From Burkholderiales bacterium (GTDB lineage Bacteria > Pseudomonadota > Gammaproteobacteria > Burkholderiales > JAEUOS01): 64,000 nt of DNA. Each line of letters starts with the position of its first letter. Within the stretch, counting starts at the first letter, position 1. The position numbers and the translations under genes are program-made. The stretch is from contig JAEUOR010000002.1 in the NCBI GenBank assembly GCA_016790635.1, forward strand, positions 1 to 64,000. The letters are read 5' to 3'. Below the pieces are notes generated by a model. That model did not search any database, was not told where the DNA came from, and was given only the letters and a program-made list of their open reading frames with translations. Shown here piece after piece: positions 8,264-16,925 of the stretch.

Positions 8264-9223
8264 ATGAAGCGCTTCGCGTTCCTCCTGTCGACCTTGCTCG
8301 CCGCCGCGAGCGCGCATGCCCAGGACTGGCCGTCCAAGCCCATTCGCCTCATCGTGCCCTACGGCGTTGGCGGCGGCTCGGATTTCGTCGGCCGGCTGGT
8401 AGGGCAAAAGCTCTCCGAGCAGCTTGGCCAGCAGGTGGTAGTCGAGAATCGGCCCGGCGCCGCGTCGCTGGTCGGGACCGAGGCGGCGGCGCGCGCGGCC
8501 CCCGATGGTTACACGCTGCTTCTCGCCGATTCCGGCTTTACCATCAACCCGGCTTTCTACCGCAACATCAAGTACGACCCGACCAAGGATTTTGCCCCGG
8601 TGAGCGTCGTTGCCGAGACGCCCTACCTGCTGGTCGTCAACCCATCGCTTCCCTTTGCAGGGAGCCTGAAGGACTTTCTTGCCGCGGCCAAGGCGCAGCC
8701 CGGGCGGATCAACGTTGGGTCGGCGGGCAACGGAAGCGGCACCCACCTGACTGCGGAATTGCTGAAGCTGCGTGCGGGCATCGACCTCACGCACGTTCCC
8801 TACAAGAGCGCGGGGGCCGCTGTCGGTGACGTGGTGGGCGGGCAAATCCAGGCGACCATGAGCTCGCCGCCCGCGGCGCTGCCGCTGGTCAAGGCCGGCA
8901 AGCTGCGCGCGCTCGCGGCCGCTGCGGCAAAGCGCAGCAGCCTGATGCCCGACGTGCCGACCTTTCTCGAAGGTGGCGTCGAGGGGGTGCAGGTGACCAA
9001 CTGGTATTCGGTGATGGCGGTGGCCGGGACCCCGCGGCCCATCATCCAGCGGCTGCACGCTGAAGTGGCGCGCGCGGTGGCCTCGCCGGACATGCGCGAG
9101 CGGCTGAACGGCGGTGGCCTGGAGCCGGCGCCGAACACTCCCGAGGAATTCGGTCGCATGGTTGCAGGCGAACTCACGCGCTGGATGCAGGTGATCCGGG
9201 ACGCGAAGATTCGACAGGAATAG
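8264..9223 (+). CDS. Bug-family (TctC) tripartite tricarboxylate transporter receptor
   Basis: A 319-residue periplasmic binding protein. It has a signal peptide (MKRF... through SAHA, cleavage near residue 20) followed by the Bug start WPSKPIRLIVPYGVGGGSD. The hallmark ligand loops are seen: NRPGAASLVGTEAAARA, the NVGSAGNGSGTHLTAEL motif that clamps carboxylates, and VPYKSAGAA. Bug proteins bind carboxylates or amino-acid-like ligands and often act without a dedicated TctAB permease nearby, as here. The gene follows the PLP enzyme by one base and ends before a terminator-like hairpin facing the convergent P450. Ligand unknown. Confidence 0.92.
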   Translation: MKRFAFLLSTLLAAASAHAQDWPSKPIRLIVPYGVGGGSDFVGRLVGQKLSEQLGQQVVVENRPGAASLVGTEAAARAAPDGYTLLLADSGFTINPAFYRNIKYDPTKDFAPVSVVAETPYLLVVNPSLPFAGSLKDFLAAAKAQPGRINVGSAGNGSGTHLTAELLKLRAGIDLTHVPYKSAGAAVGDVVGGQIQATMSSPPAALPLVKAGKLRALAAAAAKRSSLMPDVPTFLEGGVEGVQVTNWYSVMAVAGTPRPIIQRLHAEVARAVASPDMRERLNGGGLEPAPNTPEEFGRMVAGELTRWMQVIRDAKIRQE

Positions 9224-9236
9224 GCATTTCGAGTAA

Positions 9237-9262
9237 GGGCCCGGCCATGGATGCGCGGGCCC
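9237..9262. terminator. GC-rich hairpin between convergent genes
   Basis: GGGCCCG (9237-9243) pairs with CGGGCCC (9256-9262) around 12 bases. It sits in the 63-base gap where the Bug receptor and the cytochrome P450 end face to face. It lacks a T-run on either strand. A bidirectional transcript end is the likely role. Confidence 0.4.
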
Positions 9263-9286
9263 GGGGACAGCCGACGTTCGAGCTTC

Positions 9287-10585
9287 CTACGATCGTGCCT
9301 GGCCCCGCAGGTGCAGCGCCTGCAGTCCGCGCAGGTTGATCATCGGCCGCCAGCGAATTTCCTCGTCGACGAGCGCCAGCGTGCCGAAGCGCTGCAACAG
9401 CGCTTCGAAGGCCACTTCGGCTTCCAGTCGTGCCAGTGGCGCGCCCACGCAGTAGTGCACGCCGCCACCAAAAGCGAGTTGCGGGTTCGGGTTGCGGCGA
9501 ATGTCAAAACGTCCGGGCTCGACAAATACTGCAGGGTCGTGATTCGCCGCGCCCACCATGCAGTACAGCGCCTCGCCAGCGGGCACGGTCAGGTCGCGGA
9601 TGGTCCACGGCTCGATCGTGATGCGGGCCACCATGTTGGTCGGGCTCTCATAGCGCAACATCTCTTCCACGGCCGAGGGCAGCAGCGTGGCCGGGTCGCT
9701 GCGCAGCAGGGCGAACTGATCGGGGTGGCGCAGCAGCGCGAGCAGTCCGTTGCCCAGAAGGTTAGTGGTGGTTTCGTGCCCGGCCACGAACAGCAGGATC
9801 AGGTTGGCGAGCAACTCGTCATCGTCGAACGCCGGTTCGTCGCGCTGCGCGGCGATCATCCGGTCGAGCACGGTGTCGCCCGGGTGTACGCGGCGCCGCG
9901 CGACCTGTGCCTCGAGGAACGCCGTGAGTTCGGCCACGGCGCGCGCACCCTCGGCGCGTTCGGTGCGCGAAGCCAGCGGTTCCACCACGCGGGCGGCGGC
10001 ATCCGACCAGGCCTTGGCCTGATCGAAGTCGCCGGCGTCGATGCCCAGCAGATCGCAGATCACGCGGATTGGCAGCACCTGCGCGAAATCGCGCATGAAG
10101 TCGAAGGGCGTGCCGTCGGCCGGCAGCGTCGCGACGAGCGCGCGTGCAGTCGCGGCGACGCTCTCGCGCAGGGTGCGGGTGGTCACGGGGGTGAAGGCCG
10201 CGGCAACCACGCGTCGCAGACGCGTATGCACCGGGGCATCGTTGAAGAGCATGAAGCGTTCGGCCGCGTGCTCCAGCGCCGATCCGGCGACAAAGGGGCG
10301 CTGCTTCGCGTAGCCGCTGTGTTGCCGGGGATCGCGGCTTAAGCGGGCGCTCTGCATCACGGCGCGGCAATCGGCATGGCCCAGCAGCAGCCACAGGCCC
10401 TGGGTGTCGCGGTGCACGCGGCCGCGCTCCCGCAGCCTAGCCGCCTGTTCGCGCGGCGCGGTCAGCCAGGCCGGGTCGCGTAGATCTGCCAGCGCACGCG
10501 CCAGCGTGGGAACGGTGAGGGCGGTGTCGGCGGGCGTTTGATGGCCCGCGGCGGCGGCGGGTGCCTCCAAAGCATGCAGCGTCAT
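9287..10585 (-). CDS. Cytochrome P450
   Basis: A 432-residue soluble bacterial class I P450 that would hydroxylate a small organic substrate using a separate ferredoxin and ferredoxin reductase; neither is in the window. The I-helix oxygen-activation motif AGHETT is at residues 268-273, ExxR at E308-R311, and the heme loop FGGGVHYCVG has the cysteine ligand at 379. The start is taken as ATG 10585, with GAGAAAG upstream. A TTG at 10654 extends the frame by 23 residues but has no ribosome site. The gene follows the hydrolase-LuxR fusion on the same strand after 151 bases. That leader contains phased repeats, suggesting it is the regulator's target. Confidence 0.9.
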   Translation of the reverse strand: MTLHALEAPAAAAGHQTPADTALTVPTLARALADLRDPAWLTAPREQAARLRERGRVHRDTQGLWLLLGHADCRAVMQSARLSRDPRQHSGYAKQRPFVAGSALEHAAERFMLFNDAPVHTRLRRVVAAAFTPVTTRTLRESVAATARALVATLPADGTPFDFMRDFAQVLPIRVICDLLGIDAGDFDQAKAWSDAAARVVEPLASRTERAEGARAVAELTAFLEAQVARRRVHPGDTVLDRMIAAQRDEPAFDDDELLANLILLFVAGHETTTNLLGNGLLALLRHPDQFALLRSDPATLLPSAVEEMLRYESPTNMVARITIEPWTIRDLTVPAGEALYCMVGAANHDPAVFVEPGRFDIRRNPNPQLAFGGGVHYCVGAPLARLEAEVAFEALLQRFGTLALVDEEIRWRPMINLRGLQALHLRGQARS

Positions 10586-10644
10586 GGCGATGGGCTTTCT
10601 CAGGTTATCGAGATCGCGTCGGTGTGACGCGCGTTCTCGGAGCT

Positions 10645-10657
10645 GCATTGTCAATGC
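10645..10657 (-). promoter_or_regulatory. TTGACA-containing palindrome upstream of the P450
   Basis: GCATT-GTC-AATGC is a perfect 5-bp inverted repeat. On the minus strand its centre reads TTGACA (10654-10649), a consensus -35 box about 65 bases before the P450 start. No good -10 box follows at 16-18 bases, so it may be an activated promoter or chance. Confidence 0.3.
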
Positions 10658-10684
10658 GGCCCCAGCGCGACCACAGTCGGCCCA

Positions 10685-10735
10685 CTACGGTACGGCGGCT
10701 GTGCAACGACCGTACGGCTACGGTGCGGCTACGGT
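10685..10735 (-). repeat. Three helically phased CTACGGT repeats upstream of the P450
   Basis: CTACGGT occurs at 10685-10691, 10718-10724 and 10729-10735, so start-to-start distances are 33 and 11 bases, exact multiples of about one DNA turn. The last two copies extend to GGCTACGGT. A palindrome CCGTACGG (10710-10717) lies between them. The block begins right after the stop of the LuxR-fusion gene and is 100-150 bases before the P450 start on the same strand. This is the arrangement expected of an activator site with several same-face contacts. The assignment to the LuxR fusion is inference. Confidence 0.45.
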
Positions 10736-10736
10736 A

Positions 10737-11837
10737 TCAGGGCCCCAGCAGCTTCCACTGGTGTGCGCGGTTCACGGCCTCGGAGCGGTTGCGCGCGCCG
10801 AGCGTCGCCAGCGCGCGCGCCACGTGCATCTCAACCGTGCGCGGGCTCAGGCTCAGCACGCGTGCGATCTCCTTGTCGCTCAGGCCGCGGGCGACGTGCT
10901 GCAGCACGTCGCGCTGGCGCCCGGTGAGTTCTGGTGCTGCGCCTCGAGGTGCTGCTCCCTCATTGCCCTCGATTGTGGCGAGAAACTGCGATATTTCGCG
11001 CTCGATGGTCGGCCAGCCGGGGTCAGTGGCCAGCGGCAGGTGGTTGCGCCCCGGCACGCTGACCCAGCGCGCGCCCGGCACCAGCGACGCAACCAGCTCA
11101 CCTTCGCGCTGCAGGATCAGCGAGTCGTCAGCCACATGCATGACAAGCGTGGGGCAACGTACCTGCGTGGCGTCGGCGCGTGCGTCGAGCTCGAAGAAGG
11201 CCTGCATGTAGCGTGCGGCCATCGGGCCGCTCACGCTGTGCCGATGCAGCTCGTCGTAGGCGTCGAGCACGCCGGTCGGCGCAGTGGGCATGAGGTGCGC
11301 GGTGAAAAGGCGTCGGAAGGCGCTGGCGTCGTGTCCCCAGCCAAGCTCGGCGATACGGACCATTTCCTTGAAGACGATCTGGGTCTTGGCGGACAGCCCC
11401 TGGTGGAACACGCCGCGCACGAAGCCGGCGTACAGCACCAGCGCGCGCACCCGCTCGGGGTGGCGCGCCGCGTAGCGAATGGCGATTGCCGCACCTTGCG
11501 ATATGCCCAGCAGCACGAAGCGATCCTGGCCGCTGGCATCAGCCACTGCTTCGAGGTCGCGCACCCAGGCATCGAGCGAGATGTCGTCGACCTCGCGGTC
11601 GGAAAGGCCGCAGCCGCGGGCGTCGTACCACAGCAACTGGTGCGTGCGCGCAAGGTGATCGACCCAGTGCCGCGTGGAGGGCAGCTGCGCGTCGGCCTGC
11701 AGGTTCCCCAGCCAGTTGGCTGCCTTGACGATGAGCGGCCCGCGGCCCACGCTGCGCATGGCGAGCTTCACGCCATCGCTGGTGGTGCAGTAGCTGAGTG
11801 GCCCGGCCTGGGCGAGGGTGGGGCGGGGCTTGGTCAC
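10737..11837 (-). CDS. Alpha/beta-hydrolase fused to a LuxR-type DNA-binding domain
   Basis: A 366-residue two-domain protein. Residues 10-288 form an alpha/beta-hydrolase: the oxyanion turn GRGPLIV, the nucleophile elbow GISQG with Ser113, an acid in VADDS (Asp237/238) and the catalytic His266 in GRNHLP. Residues 303-360 are a GerE/LuxR helix-turn-helix: LTGRQRDVLQHVARGLSDKE, then the recognition helix SPRTVEMHVARAL. All three catalytic residues remain, so the sensor half may hydrolyse its ligand or only bind it. Related hydrolase-LuxR proteins exist but are uncommon. It lies upstream of the P450 on the same strand and 89 bases from the response regulator gene. The likely job is ligand-controlled transcription of the P450. 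Confidence 0.85.
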   Translation of the reverse strand: MTKPRPTLAQAGPLSYCTTSDGVKLAMRSVGRGPLIVKAANWLGNLQADAQLPSTRHWVDHLARTHQLLWYDARGCGLSDREVDDISLDAWVRDLEAVADASGQDRFVLLGISQGAAIAIRYAARHPERVRALVLYAGFVRGVFHQGLSAKTQIVFKEMVRIAELGWGHDASAFRRLFTAHLMPTAPTGVLDAYDELHRHSVSGPMAARYMQAFFELDARADATQVRCPTLVMHVADDSLILQREGELVASLVPGARWVSVPGRNHLPLATDPGWPTIEREISQFLATIEGNEGAAPRGAAPELTGRQRDVLQHVARGLSDKEIARVLSLSPRTVEMHVARALATLGARNRSEAVNRAHQWKLLGP

Positions 11838-11926
11838 GGCAGCGGCCTGAACTGACGGGCGGTCACTGATGCTCGAACAGAGGATTCTTGCGGGCTCCCG
11901 GCACGGCGATCTGGTGTGAAACGCGG

Positions 11927-12361
11927 TCAGGTCGCCGGCGGCGCCACGTTCAGCAATAGCCAGAAGAGGCCAAGCCGGCCGGCCGCTTCGATGAACTCGT
12001 CAAACGAAACCGGCTTCTGCACATAGGCGTTGCAGCCGCTGCGGTAGCCGCCGAGCACGTCCTTCTCCTCGACCGAGGTGGTGAGCATCACGACCGGCAG
12101 CAGCGCCGTGCGCGGCGTGGCGCGGATACGCTTGAGGACCTCGAGCCCCGAGATCTTCGGCAGGTTGAGGTCGAGGATCACGACCGCAGGCAGTTCGGGC
12201 GGCTTTTCGTCGCCTTCCTTGCCAAACAGGCGCTCGAATGCCTCGACGCCGTCGCGTGCAACCACGATTGGATTGGCGATGTTCTTTTTCTGGAACGCGA
12301 GAATCGTGAGGTCGGCGTCGTCGGGGTTGTCCTCGACCAGCAAGATAGCAGGCTGCTGCAC
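11927..12361 (-). CDS. Single-domain response regulator (Rcp1-like)
   Basis: A 144-residue receiver domain with no output domain. The acidic pocket is E10-D11, the phospho-acceptor is Asp64 in VILDLNLP, the switch Thr is in MLTTS (94-95), and the conserved Lys is 116 in QKPV. A long loop between alpha2 and beta3 (residues 46-58, KEGDEKPPEL) is typical of Rcp1-type regulators that serve phytochrome-like and PAS kinases. The gene follows the seven-PAS kinase by 20 bases on the same strand, so it is very likely the cognate phosphate receiver. Output must occur through protein-protein contact or onward phosphotransfer. Confidence 0.9.
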   Translation of the reverse strand: MQQPAILLVEDNPDDADLTILAFQKKNIANPIVVARDGVEAFERLFGKEGDEKPPELPAVVILDLNLPKISGLEVLKRIRATPRTALLPVVMLTTSVEEKDVLGGYRSGCNAYVQKPVSFDEFIEAAGRLGLFWLLLNVAPPAT

Positions 12362-12381
12362 CTTCTTCCTCCCGTCGACCT

Positions 12382-15300
12382 TCAGGCCGGTAAAGTGAAA
12401 CGAAACGTCGCGCCCTTGCCTGGCATGCCCTCGCCTTCGACGCTGCCGCCGTGCCTCGCCACGATGCGCAGCACAGTCGCAAGGCCCACGCCCGAGCCCT
12501 CGAACTCGTGCGCCCCGTGCAAACGCTGGAACGGCATGAAGAGGCGATCAGCGAAGGTCATGTCGAAACCGGCGCCGTTGTCGCGCACGAAAAATTGTAT
12601 CCGGTCTCCGGAACGACCAGTCGTGCCCACCTCGATGCGCGCGGGGGAGGCATCGCGGCTGTATTTCAACGCATTGCCCATCAGATTGTTCAGCAAGACA
12701 CGCATCAGGCCCGCATCGCACCGCGCCCGCATCCCCGGCGCGATGTGCCATTCGACGCGCCGGCCCTGCACCTCTGGCGCGAGGTCGTCCACGACCTGGG
12801 CGGCGAGCGCCGAGAGATCGACGTCCTCAGGCTGGAGGGGCGCGCGCGTGACCCGCGAGAGCGCCAGCAGGTCGGCAATCAACTGGCCCATGCGCTGTGC
12901 CGCGGCGCGCACGCGTTCGAGCAGGCGCCGGGCCGCCGGGTCGAGCTGCGCCGCGTGCTGGTCGAGCAGCACCTGGCTGAAGCCGTCGATGGCGCGCAGC
13001 GGGGTGCGCAGGTCGTGCGATACGGAATAGGAGAATGCCTCGAGTTCCTTGTTTGCCGTCGCGAGTTCCGCGGTGCGCTCCGTCACCTTGCGCTCGAGAT
13101 CGGCATTCAGCCGGCGCAATGCGTCCTGCGCGTCTACCTCGGCCGTGACGTCGCGGCCCGTGCCGTGGTAGCCGAGGAATGCGCCGGAGGCGTCGAACAG
13201 CGGCGTGCCGCTGATTTGCGACCAATAAAGGCGTCCGTCCTGGCCCCTCCGCGCCGTCATCAGATCGCGAAACTCCTCGCGGCGCGCCAGCACTGCACGA
13301 TGTGCTGCCCAATCGGCCTCGGTCAGGTTCGTCACGCCGATTTCCCATCGCGTCTTGCCGTAGTCGGCTTCCACGGGCAGGTTCATGCGACGCAGGATCT
13401 CGCCCGCACGCAGCACGAAGCGGTGCTCGGAGTCGGTGCGCCAGTAGAAGTCCGACGACAGATCCACCAGCGCGCGATAACGCTGCTCGCTGTCGCGCAG
13501 CGCGGCCTGGGTGCGCTTTTGCTCGGTCACGTCGCGGCCCACGGTCAGCAGGTGCGGCTCGCCGCCTACCTCCAGCACCGCCATGGAGATCAGCATCTGA
13601 TGCAGGCCGCCGTTCCGGTCGCGCATCAGCACCTCGGCATCGCGTACTGCAGCGCCCGTCCTGATTTTTTCGAGGAGCGCCTTGCGCTCCTGCGGACGAA
13701 CCCACAAGCCAAGGTCCAGAATGCTGCGGCCCGCGGCCTGCTCGCGCGAATAGCCGCTGATGCGCGTGAATCCTTCGTTCACCTCGATGAAGTCGCCGCT
13801 GTCCGGCTTCGAGAGCACCACCCAGTCCGGGCTGAAGTGAAAGGCCTTGGAGAATTTGTCCTCCGATTGGCGTAGCCATTGCTCAGCCAACACGCGATCG
13901 GTGATGTCGGTCGCCACGCCGAGCACGTGCACCGTGCCGTCGGGCCGCACGAGCGGTACCTTGACCGTGCGAAACCAGTGCGTCGTGCCGTCCGGTGCGG
14001 TATTGATCTCGTCCCGGGTCACCCGCAGCCGGGTTCGGATCACCTCCTTCTCGGCGCCGACGAAGGAAGCGGCCTCGGATGCATGCTCGTGGAACTGGCT
14101 GGTCGACTTCGCCAACAGCGACTCCATACTCGTCCCGTAATAGTCCGCGGTGCGTTGGTTGGCGAACAGCAGGCGGTCGTTCGCGTCCTTTACGAAGATC
14201 ATGTCCGGCGAGGTGTCGACGATGAGCTGGAGAAATTCCTTGGTCTCCTGCAGCGCGGCGGTGGCGCGCTTTCGCTCCGTGACGTCACGCGCGACTACCA
14301 GGGCCGCCTGCTCGCCGTCGATCATCAGCCGCGCCGAGGCCACCTCGATCTCGATCGGCGCACCGTCGAGCCCGACGAACCGATATTCGATGCCGGGCAA
14401 GGCGGGTGCGCCATCGGCCAGCGCCTGGAGCCGTGCACGCGCGAGGTCGCGTGAATCAGAGTGTGTGAGCTCGTATACGGAGCGCCCGATGAGGTCGGCG
14501 GTGTCGCTTGCGCGGAACAGGCGTGCCGCGCCCTGGTTGGCATACGTGATGTGGGCGTCCTTGATCACATAGATCGCATCCGGCGAGACTTCCACGAGTC
14601 TGCGGTAGCGTTCTTCGGACTCGCGCAGGGCGGCTTCCGAGCGCAGCCTCTCGGTGAGGTCGATCGAGATCGCCAGCATCAGGCGCTTGCCGTCCTCCTC
14701 GATGACCTCGGCGGCGATCAGGCGCTCGAACTCCTCGCCGTTCCTGCGCCGCGCGCGCGCCTGGAAATCCCGTACGCGGCCCTGCGCCGCGAGGCGCCGG
14801 TGGAGTTCGTCGCGCTGCCGCGAATCCGCCCAGATGCCCATCGCCAGGCTGCGCTGGCCGACCAGTTCCTCGCGGCGCCAGCCGAACATGCGCTCATAGG
14901 CTTCGTTCACGTCGAGCATCGCACCGTCGACGGTATCGGCGATGACGATCGCCGCCGGGTTGTTGCGGAACACCTTGGCGAGGCGTTCGTTCGCCGCGCG
15001 CAGCGCGGCCTCGGCGCGGCACTGCTCGGTGACGTCGAGCACCATGACGAGCAGGATTTCCCCGCGGGCGTCCTCGATGATCTCTCCCGATACCAGCACA
15101 TCAATCACCGCGCCGTCGCGCTTGCGCGTTCTTGCCGCATAGTCGGTGGCGCGGCCGTCCGCGGCGAGCAGGGCGCGGAAGCGGTCGCGTCCCGCAGGAT
15201 CGACCCACAGATTCAGGTCGTCCACGACGCGCCCGACAGTCTCCTCGCGGCGCCAGCCGTGGATTCGCTCGTAGGTCTCGTTGACGTCGAGCACGACGCG

Positions 15301-16761
15301 GGAGCTGGCCTGCAGCATCATGATTGCCGCGGGGCTGCCGCGGAATATCTTCTCCAGCCGTTCGCCGGACGAGCGCAGGGCGGCGGCAATCCGGCGTGTC
15401 TCCGTCACGTCGCGGAATATCGCCGCGACCATCTCGAGGCGGCCCTGCGCGCCATAGACGCCCGAGATGCTGATCTGCACGTCGATCGGTGTTCCGTCCT
15501 TGCGCAGGCGCACGGTCTCGAAGGTCGGTGTGGGCTTGCCCTGCTCGAGCATCACCGTGTTCTCCCGCGCCTGGTGTTGGTACTGCGCGGAGGAAATGAG
15601 GGAGATGTCGCGGCCGATGGCCTCGGCCGCCGTCCAGCCGAACATGCGCTCGGCCGCGGCGTTCCAGGTGAGGATCTCGCCGTTCGGACGTCGCGTGATG
15701 ACGGCGTCGCCGGTCGTCTCTACGACCGCAGCGAGGCGCGCGCGCGCCGCCTCCGCCTCGCTGCGCTCGCGCTCGGCTGCGTGCTGCAGCCGGCGCGCCG
15801 CCACGAGCGTGCCGGCACCGGCGAGGACGAAGAGCAGGTACAGCGCGGCGGAAAAGCGCATCTGCCGGAACCACTCTGCGAGCACCTTGTCGTGCGGCAC
15901 CGAGACGACGGCGACCAGGCCGTGATCGCGCAGGCGCTGGTGCGCGCCCAGGCGCCGCGTGCCGTCCAGTCCGAGGTCATCGGCGAAGGCGCCCGTCTCG
16001 CCCGGGGCGAGCGCAGCGATGCGCGCTGTCAGCGAGTCGGGCAGCGGCGTCGTGTAGAGCCGCTCCCGCAGCTCGGCGGCGAGCGGCTGCGCCAGCTGCA
16101 GGTAGCCGTCTGTGCGCAGGAGGTGCACGCCGTAGCCCTCGGGCAGCGCTACACGGGACAGGAAGTAGTCGCCCGTTTCAGTCGACATCCCGCCGCCGAC
16201 GAAAAGCCGCACTACACCGGCCCGATCGCGCACGGCATAGCGCATCGGCATCACCCAGTCGCCGAACGGGTTGCGGAACGTGCGCGCGAGCGCCAGTCCG
16301 CGCTGGCCCTCCGCATCCGTATAGGTTAGCAACGTTGCCGCGTCCCTGAGCGCCCCGCCCGGCACCTGCGGCCCAAGGGGCGCGCTGAGGTAGAGCGGCT
16401 CGCCTGACGTGCGCAGCACGACCACGCGCTTGAATCCCGGGGTGCTATCGGCGAATTCCTGCATCACGGCGGCGATCGCGGCCCGGTCGTCCCGCTCGTC
16501 CAGCTCGAGCAAGCGGTCGCCGATCACGCGTGCGTTTCCCGCGACCTGGGTAAAGGTGGATTCGGTCGCCTGAGCGAAGAGCTGGGCAAGCAACCGGGTT
16601 TCCTGCGCGGCGTCGCGCAGCCTGTCCTGCCAGAGATAGTGGCCGTGCACCGCGAAAGCGGCTGTGAAGAGGGCCAGCAGGCCCGCGCCGGCGAGGGCGA
16701 ACGGAGGAAACCGCCTGCGCCCGGCGCCGGCTGGTGTCGCCGCTGTGTTCGACGCCCCCAT
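12382..16761 (-). CDS. Seven-PAS membrane sensor histidine kinase
   Basis: A 1459-residue hybrid-free sensor kinase. TM1 spans about 20-42 and TM2 about 303-322, enclosing a periplasmic Cache-like domain of about 260 residues. Seven PAS modules follow at roughly 340-455, 463-580, 587-705, 712-830, 838-955, 963-1080 and 1088-1208. Several end in the PAC signature xDVTE/DITD. A coiled segment (1210-1240) leads to HisKA with SVSHDLRTPLRAIDGF (His1249) and an ATPase domain with NNLMGNALKYS, DNGAGFD and GSGVGLATV. The kinase domain resembles bacteriophytochrome kinases, but no chromophore cysteine or GAF-PHY unit is seen. It is first in an operon with the single-domain regulator. A perfect inverted repeat covers the expected ribosome-binding region. 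Confidence 0.92.
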   Translation of the reverse strand: MGASNTAATPAGAGRRRFPPFALAGAGLLALFTAAFAVHGHYLWQDRLRDAAQETRLLAQLFAQATESTFTQVAGNARVIGDRLLELDERDDRAAIAAVMQEFADSTPGFKRVVVLRTSGEPLYLSAPLGPQVPGGALRDAATLLTYTDAEGQRGLALARTFRNPFGDWVMPMRYAVRDRAGVVRLFVGGGMSTETGDYFLSRVALPEGYGVHLLRTDGYLQLAQPLAAELRERLYTTPLPDSLTARIAALAPGETGAFADDLGLDGTRRLGAHQRLRDHGLVAVVSVPHDKVLAEWFRQMRFSAALYLLFVLAGAGTLVAARRLQHAAERERSEAEAARARLAAVVETTGDAVITRRPNGEILTWNAAAERMFGWTAAEAIGRDISLISSAQYQHQARENTVMLEQGKPTPTFETVRLRKDGTPIDVQISISGVYGAQGRLEMVAAIFRDVTETRRIAAALRSSGERLEKIFRGSPAAIMMLQASSRVVLDVNETYERIHGWRREETVGRVVDDLNLWVDPAGRDRFRALLAADGRATDYAARTRKRDGAVIDVLVSGEIIEDARGEILLVMVLDVTEQCRAEAALRAANERLAKVFRNNPAAIVIADTVDGAMLDVNEAYERMFGWRREELVGQRSLAMGIWADSRQRDELHRRLAAQGRVRDFQARARRRNGEEFERLIAAEVIEEDGKRLMLAISIDLTERLRSEAALRESEERYRRLVEVSPDAIYVIKDAHITYANQGAARLFRASDTADLIGRSVYELTHSDSRDLARARLQALADGAPALPGIEYRFVGLDGAPIEIEVASARLMIDGEQAALVVARDVTERKRATAALQETKEFLQLIVDTSPDMIFVKDANDRLLFANQRTADYYGTSMESLLAKSTSQFHEHASEAASFVGAEKEVIRTRLRVTRDEINTAPDGTTHWFRTVKVPLVRPDGTVHVLGVATDITDRVLAEQWLRQSEDKFSKAFHFSPDWVVLSKPDSGDFIEVNEGFTRISGYSREQAAGRSILDLGLWVRPQERKALLEKIRTGAAVRDAEVLMRDRNGGLHQMLISMAVLEVGGEPHLLTVGRDVTEQKRTQAALRDSEQRYRALVDLSSDFYWRTDSEHRFVLRAGEILRRMNLPVEADYGKTRWEIGVTNLTEADWAAHRAVLARREEFRDLMTARRGQDGRLYWSQISGTPLFDASGAFLGYHGTGRDVTAEVDAQDALRRLNADLERKVTERTAELATANKELEAFSYSVSHDLRTPLRAIDGFSQVLLDQHAAQLDPAARRLLERVRAAAQRMGQLIADLLALSRVTRAPLQPEDVDLSALAAQVVDDLAPEVQGRRVEWHIAPGMRARCDAGLMRVLLNNLMGNALKYSRDASPARIEVGTTGRSGDRIQFFVRDNGAGFDMTFADRLFMPFQRLHGAHEFEGSGVGLATVLRIVARHGGSVEGEGMPGKGATFRFTLPA

Positions 16762-16763
16762 GC

Positions 16764-16776
16764 GGTAGATTCTACC
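16764..16776 (-). promoter_or_regulatory. Palindrome and -10-like box at the start of the PAS kinase
   Basis: GGTAGA and TCTACC form a perfect 6-bp inverted repeat with one central base, ending 3 bases before the kinase ATG (16761). No Shine-Dalgarno sequence is seen. On the minus strand the repeat contains TAGAAT (16774-16769), which would put transcription start within about one base of the ATG. Two direct copies of AACCGGAT (16778-16785 and 16794-16801) lie just upstream. The set could be an operator plus promoter for a leaderless mRNA. Confidence 0.35.
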
Positions 16777-16925
16777 GAACCGGATTCCCGGAAAACCGGA
16801 TCATGCCTGAGCGTACGTCTTGGCGCGCGACGTATGCCGCTGGCGCCGCGGTCCTGGACGACGCGGTAAACCCGGGCGTCAGTCGATGCCCGGTCGGCTG
16901 CACGCGGCAGCAGACCGAGTCTCGC

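Noticed and set aside
10586-10654. TTG start of the P450 at 10654 (23 extra residues)
   Set aside because: No ribosome site, and the codon lies in a palindrome with TTGACA; ATG 10585 has GAGAAAG upstream and gives a normal P450 length.
14461-16329. 622-codon open frame antisense to the PAS kinase
   Set aside because: It has Arg/Gly/Ala-rich translation without domains. The kinase on the other strand has clear motifs over the full length. High GC third positions create such frames.
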